A stretch of DNA of 27,277 bases, taken from IMG/VR virus record IMGVR_UViG_3300035181_001189, positions 1 through 27,277 of that record; one strand, written 5' to 3'. Below are positions 24,184 through 27,277 of the stretch, piece after piece. Position numbers and translations under genes: made by a program. Position 1 is the stretch's first letter. Every line of letters begins with the position of its first letter. This DNA is from a virus. Under the pieces are notes generated by a model that ran no database searches, was not told where the DNA came from, and worked only from the letters and a program-made list of their open reading frames with translations.

Positions 24184-24909
24184 ATGTTAGAAAAGAAACT
24201 ACAAGAAGAGTTAAATCGTTACAACCAAATTAACAAATATGGTAAAACGATGATTATGGAGCAAAATGAGCCATTACCACCTACACCACCAGCAGGAGGC
24301 GAACCACCAGCGGGCGCAGGATTACCACCTGTACCCGGAGCGGGTGCCGATCCAATGGCAGGTGAAACTCCACCTGTAGATGCAGGTGTACCACCTACAG
24401 AAATGGGTGCAGATGCCGGAGCACCACCAGCAGAAGGTGAAGCAGAACCACCGGTAGAACCATCGGCTGACGATACAACTGAAGAAATCGACATTACTGA
24501 TTTGGTTGATATGACTAAAAATATCAAACAACAGTTAGACGCTAAAAACGACGAGAACTCATCTGTTATACAGAAAATGGACGGAGCTTTCTCGAAACTA
24601 TCGGAATTGGAAGCCAAATTAGGACAAATGGATAGTATTATATCTAAAATAGATGAACTTGGTAGTAAAATTGAACAAATGAGACCACCAACACCTGTTG
24701 AAGAACTTAATATGAGATCATTAGATTCATATCCGTTTAATCAAAAGCCAGGTGAGTTCTTTTCACAAAAACAACAAGAAATGAAAGCCTCGGGTAAAAA
24801 CGAATATGTTTTAACTAAAGGTGATGTTGAAAATTACGGAAAAGAAGAAATTGCGCAATCTTTTAACCCTGAAGAAGACGAACAAGAATCAGATCCCACT
24901 AGATATTAG
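24184..24909 (+). CDS. Pro/Gly/Ala-rich acidic protein with central coiled coil
   Basis: The 241-residue product has three parts. Residues 1-27 are a basic helix (LEKKLQEELNRYNQINKYGK). Residues ~28-95 are low complexity, rich in P, G, A and E with no positive charge (PPTPPAGGEPPAGAGLPPVP, PPVDAGVPPTEMG), a likely disordered linker. Residues ~100-165 hold heptad-like helices (KMDGAFSKLSELEAKLGQMD, then ISKIDELGSKIEQM), a probable coiled coil. The acidic C-terminus ends DEQESDPTRY. No enzyme motif is visible. Its place between hub and SSB genes, next to a small protein, allows a late structural, scaffold or inner-head role; this is a guess. The G+C of the linker is locally raised because of its proline/glycine/alanine codons. 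Confidence 0.7.
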   Translation: MLEKKLQEELNRYNQINKYGKTMIMEQNEPLPPTPPAGGEPPAGAGLPPVPGAGADPMAGETPPVDAGVPPTEMGADAGAPPAEGEAEPPVEPSADDTTEEIDITDLVDMTKNIKQQLDAKNDENSSVIQKMDGAFSKLSELEAKLGQMDSIISKIDELGSKIEQMRPPTPVEELNMRSLDSYPFNQKPGEFFSQKQQEMKASGKNEYVLTKGDVENYGKEEIAQSFNPEEDEQESDPTRY

Positions 24910-24920
24910 TAATTAATTGT

Positions 24921-24952
24921 TTTGAAGAAAAAATAAATTGCTGTATCTTTTG
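24921..24952 (+). promoter_or_regulatory. Host-type (Bacteroidota) promoter upstream of the SSB gene
   Basis: TTTG (24921-24924), a 19-base spacer and TATCTTTTG (24944-24952) fit the -33 TTTG / -7 TAnnTTTG consensus of Bacteroidota closely; this is the best match in the window. Start of transcription is expected near 24957-24960, 100 bases before the SSB start and before a terminator. Confidence 0.6.
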
Positions 24953-24991
24953 ATATAAGAGTAAGTTACAATTATTTTTAAAAAAACATTG

Positions 24992-25019
24992 AGTCAGATT
25001 TCACTATCTGACTTTTTTT
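24992..25019 (+). terminator. Intrinsic terminator in the SSB leader
   Basis: AGTCAGAT (24992-24999) and ATCTGACT (25006-25013) form an 8-pair stem with a TTCACT loop followed by seven T (25013-25019). It lies after the host-type promoter and before the SSB gene, so it ends upstream late transcripts or acts as an attenuator. Confidence 0.85.
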
Positions 25020-25062
25020 GTTTATATTTTACACATATAACAATAATTAATTAATCCAAATT

Positions 25063-25929
25063 ATGGGAACACTAGCAGAAAATGTACTGGCTCAGTACGA
25101 GAAAAACAAACAAGCCGCAAGCGGTAATTCAAACAAAGTATCTCAAGAAGAGAGGCTTAAAAAGTACTTCACCACAATTCTTCCGAAAGGAACAAAGGAT
25201 GGTGAACGAAGAATCAGAATCCTACCTACAAAAGACGGATCATCGCCTTTTATTGAGGTTTACCTCCACGAAATTCAGGTGGATGGAAAGTGGGTGAAAT
25301 TATATGACCCACAACAAGACGGTAAGAGATCTCCTCTTAACGAAGTAAAAGATAGTTTAATGGCGACCGGTCTTGAATCGGACAAAGAGTTGGCGAGAAC
25401 ATATCGTTCACGTAAGTACTACATCGTTAAACTGATTGACCGTGAAAACGAACAAGACGGGCCTAAATTTTGGAGGTTTAAACACAACACCAAAAGTGAG
25501 GGTGTTCTTGACAAAATTTTCCCTATTTTCCGTAACAAAGGCGATATCACCGACCCGGTTACAGGACGTGACCTAATTCTTACTCTATCATTATCAAAAT
25601 CAGGTAACGGTAAAGAGTATACCACTATTAACTCCGTAATGCAGGAAGATATTGGTCCATTACATACTGACCCTGCAAAGGCTCAGGAATGGATTGACGA
25701 CGATCTTACTTGGAACGACGTTTACGCTAAGAAAAGCGAAGAATATTTGGATCTTGTTGCCAATGGTGAAACACCAAAATGGGACAGTAACCTTAAAAAA
25801 TTCGTCGCTGAAGGACAGGTCACATCGACCACAACAGGAGAGGCTAATGTTGGTAATACCGGCACACCTCATACTGAACCTGAAGATCCACAAACCGACG
25901 CAGAGCCGGACGACGATCTACCATTTTAG
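25063..25929 (+). CDS. gp32-like single-stranded DNA-binding protein
   Basis: The 288-residue product has T4 gp32-like layout: a basic N-terminal arm (LAENVLAQYEKNKQAA), a core beginning ERRIRILPTKDGSSPFIEVY with DGKWVKLYDP and PKFWRFKHNTKSEGVLDKIF, and an acidic tail. It should coat single strands during replication and recombination and work with the UvsX encoded next. Two differences from T4 gp32 are visible. The core has no cysteine, so the gp32 zinc site is absent. The last residues are DDDLPF, the tip typical of bacterial SSB that recruits partners, unlike the gp32 tail. T4 gp32 has 301 residues. A strong hairpin terminator follows at 25943-25993. Confidence 0.9.
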   Translation: MGTLAENVLAQYEKNKQAASGNSNKVSQEERLKKYFTTILPKGTKDGERRIRILPTKDGSSPFIEVYLHEIQVDGKWVKLYDPQQDGKRSPLNEVKDSLMATGLESDKELARTYRSRKYYIVKLIDRENEQDGPKFWRFKHNTKSEGVLDKIFPIFRNKGDITDPVTGRDLILTLSLSKSGNGKEYTTINSVMQEDIGPLHTDPAKAQEWIDDDLTWNDVYAKKSEEYLDLVANGETPKWDSNLKKFVAEGQVTSTTTGEANVGNTGTPHTEPEDPQTDAEPDDDLPF

Positions 25930-25942
25930 TTGAGAGTACCTG

Positions 25943-25993
25943 ACGGTAACTTGGACACTTACTTGGACATTGTGTCCAAGTTACCGTTTTTTT
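25943..25993 (+). terminator. Long perfect-stem terminator after the SSB gene
   Basis: ACGGTAACTTGGACAC (25943-25958) and GTGTCCAAGTTACCGT (25972-25987) form a perfect 16-pair stem with a 13-base loop, followed by T (25987-25993). The stem is longer than usual and is itself built around TTGGACA repeats. Confidence 0.85.
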
Positions 25994-26020
25994 AGCATAA
26001 AAAGAGTTCAGCTTGGACAT
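25951..26020. repeat. TTGGACA repeats between SSB and UvsX genes
   Basis: TTGGACA occurs in direct orientation at 25951-25957, 25963-25969 and 26013-26019 and inverted as TGTCCAA at 25973-25979. One copy lies in the terminator loop and one 15 bases before the UvsX ATG. The pattern goes beyond what the terminator stem needs and could be a protein- or RNA-binding site. Confidence 0.6.
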
Positions 26021-26034
26021 AGACACAACACATT

Positions 26035-27021
26035 ATGGCAATTAAGAAAAAAGAAATAGAAGATTATACTAGCAAATATTCGTCAAGTACAAAATATAAA
26101 GAATTAAGTTTTTATGACTGTGGAGAAGCGTTTTGTAACGCTTGTGGACTACCTGGTCCGGTTAAGGGGGGCATAACAATGCTTTTGGGTCATACTAACA
26201 CATCGAAAACAACAGCGATGATATTATCAGCGGTCGATGCACAGAAAAAAGGTGATCTTCCTGTTTTAATTATAACAGAAAAAAAATGGAGTTGGGAACA
26301 CGCTGTTGAACTTGGATTTAAAGCATCAAAAGACGCAAACGGTGAATGGAAAGGGGATTATATTTTTAATGATTCTTTTGATTATATTGAACAAGCAACT
26401 GATTTTGTGAACACTATTATTGATGCTCAGGAAAAAGGTGAAATTCCACGATCAATTGTATTTTGTTGGGATAGTATCGGATCAATACCTTGTAAAATGA
26501 CATATGAAGGTAAGGGTGGAAAGATGCACAACGCATCCGTATTAGCGGACAAAATTGGTATGGGTCTTTCATCAAGAATTTCTAAATCGAAAAAAGAAGA
26601 ATATCCATATTATCTTACATTAGTAATAGTTAACCAACCTTGGGTTGATTTACCGGACAATCCTTTTGGTCAACCGGAAATTAAGGCAAAAGGTGGTGAA
26701 GCCATTTGGCTAGCATCATCTTTGGTGTTTCTATTCGGTAATCAGAAAAAAGGCGGTATAAATCACTTAGATGCACAGAAAAACGGACGAAAAGTTTCAT
26801 ATGGAACAAGAACCAAAATTTCTATTATAAAAAATCACGTCAATGGTTTAGGTTATAAAGACGGTAAAATCATTTCTATTCCACAAGGATTTATTGAGGA
26901 CACAAAAGAAGCTGTCGAAGAGTATAAAAAACAATACTCGGAGTATTGGAATTCAATTCTTGGTGGTGGTACAGGTGATTTTGAAGTAATTGAAGCAATA
27001 AGAGACGAAGAAGATCTTTAA
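26035..27021 (+). CDS. UvsX/RecA-like recombinase
   Basis: The 328-residue product has a RecA-type ATPase core. GGITMLLGHTNTSKTTAMIL contains the P-loop at residues 52-60 with Ser where most P-loops have Gly (SKTT), as in T4 UvsX-type variants. Walker B is IVFCWDSIGS at about 141-150. KAKGGEAIWLASSLVFLFG matches the RecA region after the second DNA-binding loop. It would drive strand exchange for recombination-dependent replication and repair, on filaments formed in competition with the SSB encoded upstream. It lies 41 bases after the SSB terminator. No host-type promoter was found in the leader; a TTGGACA copy lies 15 bases before the ATG. Confidence 0.9.
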   Translation: MAIKKKEIEDYTSKYSSSTKYKELSFYDCGEAFCNACGLPGPVKGGITMLLGHTNTSKTTAMILSAVDAQKKGDLPVLIITEKKWSWEHAVELGFKASKDANGEWKGDYIFNDSFDYIEQATDFVNTIIDAQEKGEIPRSIVFCWDSIGSIPCKMTYEGKGGKMHNASVLADKIGMGLSSRISKSKKEEYPYYLTLVIVNQPWVDLPDNPFGQPEIKAKGGEAIWLASSLVFLFGNQKKGGINHLDAQKNGRKVSYGTRTKISIIKNHVNGLGYKDGKIISIPQGFIEDTKEAVEEYKKQYSEYWNSILGGGTGDFEVIEAIRDEEDL

Positions 27022-27029
27022 TATTTATT
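27022..27029 (+). promoter_or_regulatory. TATTTATT element before the exonuclease gene
   Basis: The element begins at the base after the UvsX stop and lies 21 bases before the ATG at 27051. It is the only TATTTAT copy here that precedes a DNA-metabolism gene, so it weakens a strict late-only reading. Confidence 0.25.
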
Positions 27030-27050
27030 CACGAATAACACAATAAATCA

Positions 27051-27277
27051 ATGCCTACTTTAGCAGTTGATGGTAACAATTTACTTACGATTGGTTTCTT
27101 TGGTCTTAAAAACCACTTCTATAAGGGAAAGCACATTGGAGCACTCTATCATTTTATCAATACTCTTAGGAGATCTTTTGATACACATCAATTAGATAAA
27201 ATATGTGTATTTTGGGACGGTGAGGAGTCAACATCCCAGCGTAAGAAAATTTACTCTCATTATAAGTCAGGAGTAAA
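27051..27277 (+). CDS. Partial 5'-3' exonuclease (FEN/T4 RNase H-like)
   Basis: The frame opens at ATG 27051 and is cut by the window edge after 75 codons. The visible part starts MPTLAVDGNNLLTIGFFGLK, with the metal-binding Asp7 in a beta strand, then a helix (GALYHFINTLRRSF) and ICVFWDGEES followed by RKKIYSHYKSG. D...(N)LL and the later FWDG...R...Y..YK(S/A)G pattern are hallmarks of FEN-type 5' nucleases, including T4 RNase H and the N-terminal part of Pol I. It would remove RNA primers or process DNA ends. Placement right after UvsX suits a recombination-repair role. The C-terminal part with the other metal ligands is not in the window. Confidence 0.85.
   Translation, partial: MPTLAVDGNNLLTIGFFGLKNHFYKGKHIGALYHFINTLRRSFDTHQLDKICVFWDGEESTSQRKKIYSHYKSGV

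Noticed and set aside
24268-24480. Collagen-like or tail-fibre repeat in the Pro/Gly-rich protein
   Set aside because: Glycine does not recur at every third residue; the region is a P/A/G/E linker rather than a collagen triple helix.
24219-24617. Leftward glycine/serine-rich 132-codon frame
   Set aside because: It is the antisense shadow of the proline/glycine/alanine codons of the coiled-coil protein.
25652-25933. Rightward 93-codon frame overlapping the SSB gene
   Set aside because: It is a frame shadow of the SSB coding region, with no start context and no recognisable protein features.

Overview
This window is a piece of a large, AT-rich, T4-like contractile-tailed phage (myovirus), most likely infecting a member of the Bacteroidota. 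The phage assignment rests on a tail module in T4-like order (sheath, tube, gp26/gp51-type tail chaperone, tape measure, baseplate proteins) followed by a T4-like DNA module (gp32-type single-strand binding protein, UvsX/RecA recombinase, FEN-type 5'-3' exonuclease). The host guess is inference. Most start codons are preceded by A-rich leaders with no Shine-Dalgarno sequence. At least two promoters match the Bacteroidota pattern TTTG-N19/20-TAnnTTTG, and the SSB ends in a bacterial-type DDDLPF tip.

Layout. 1-895 (minus): partial virion structural protein. 935-2000 (plus): two non-structural genes, the first with a possible PD-(D/E)XK nuclease signature. 1980-3731 (minus): a SNF2-type helicase. 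3780-5967 (plus): three genes probably for the neck and tail completion, the last ending in two fibre-like beta repeats. 5968-6123 (minus): a 51-residue ribbon-helix-helix-like regulator with a repeat-rich candidate operator. 6252-9083: tail sheath. 9129-9469: a non-coding stretch with phased A-tracts and 11 CTAG sites. 9470-9958: tail tube. 10091-10970: a tail assembly chaperone that appears to be made in short and long forms by +1 frameshifting. 10997-12874: tape measure. 12874-13191: a GIY-YIG-like nuclease gene squeezed between tail genes. 13228-23943: two giant baseplate/hub proteins (1566 and 1901 residues) separated by a gp53/LysM-like protein. 23982-24909: a small protein and a proline/glycine/alanine-rich coiled-coil protein. 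25063-27277: SSB, UvsX and the start of a 5'-3' exonuclease.

Regulation. Two promoter-like classes can be read by eye. A host-type class (TTTG...TATCTTTT) sits before the nuclease-like gene, before the SSB leader and, in weaker form, before the helicase and the small regulator; in several cases the -7 box is only 3-6 bases from the ATG, so these messages may be leaderless. A TATTTAT class sits upstream of mainly structural genes on both strands. At two divergent gaps (896-934 and 3732-3779) the two classes face in opposite directions, as expected for early versus late transcription. Intrinsic terminators follow the sheath, tube and SSB genes, and one lies between the SSB promoter and the SSB start.

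No tRNA, rRNA, CRISPR array, insertion sequence or integrase was seen.
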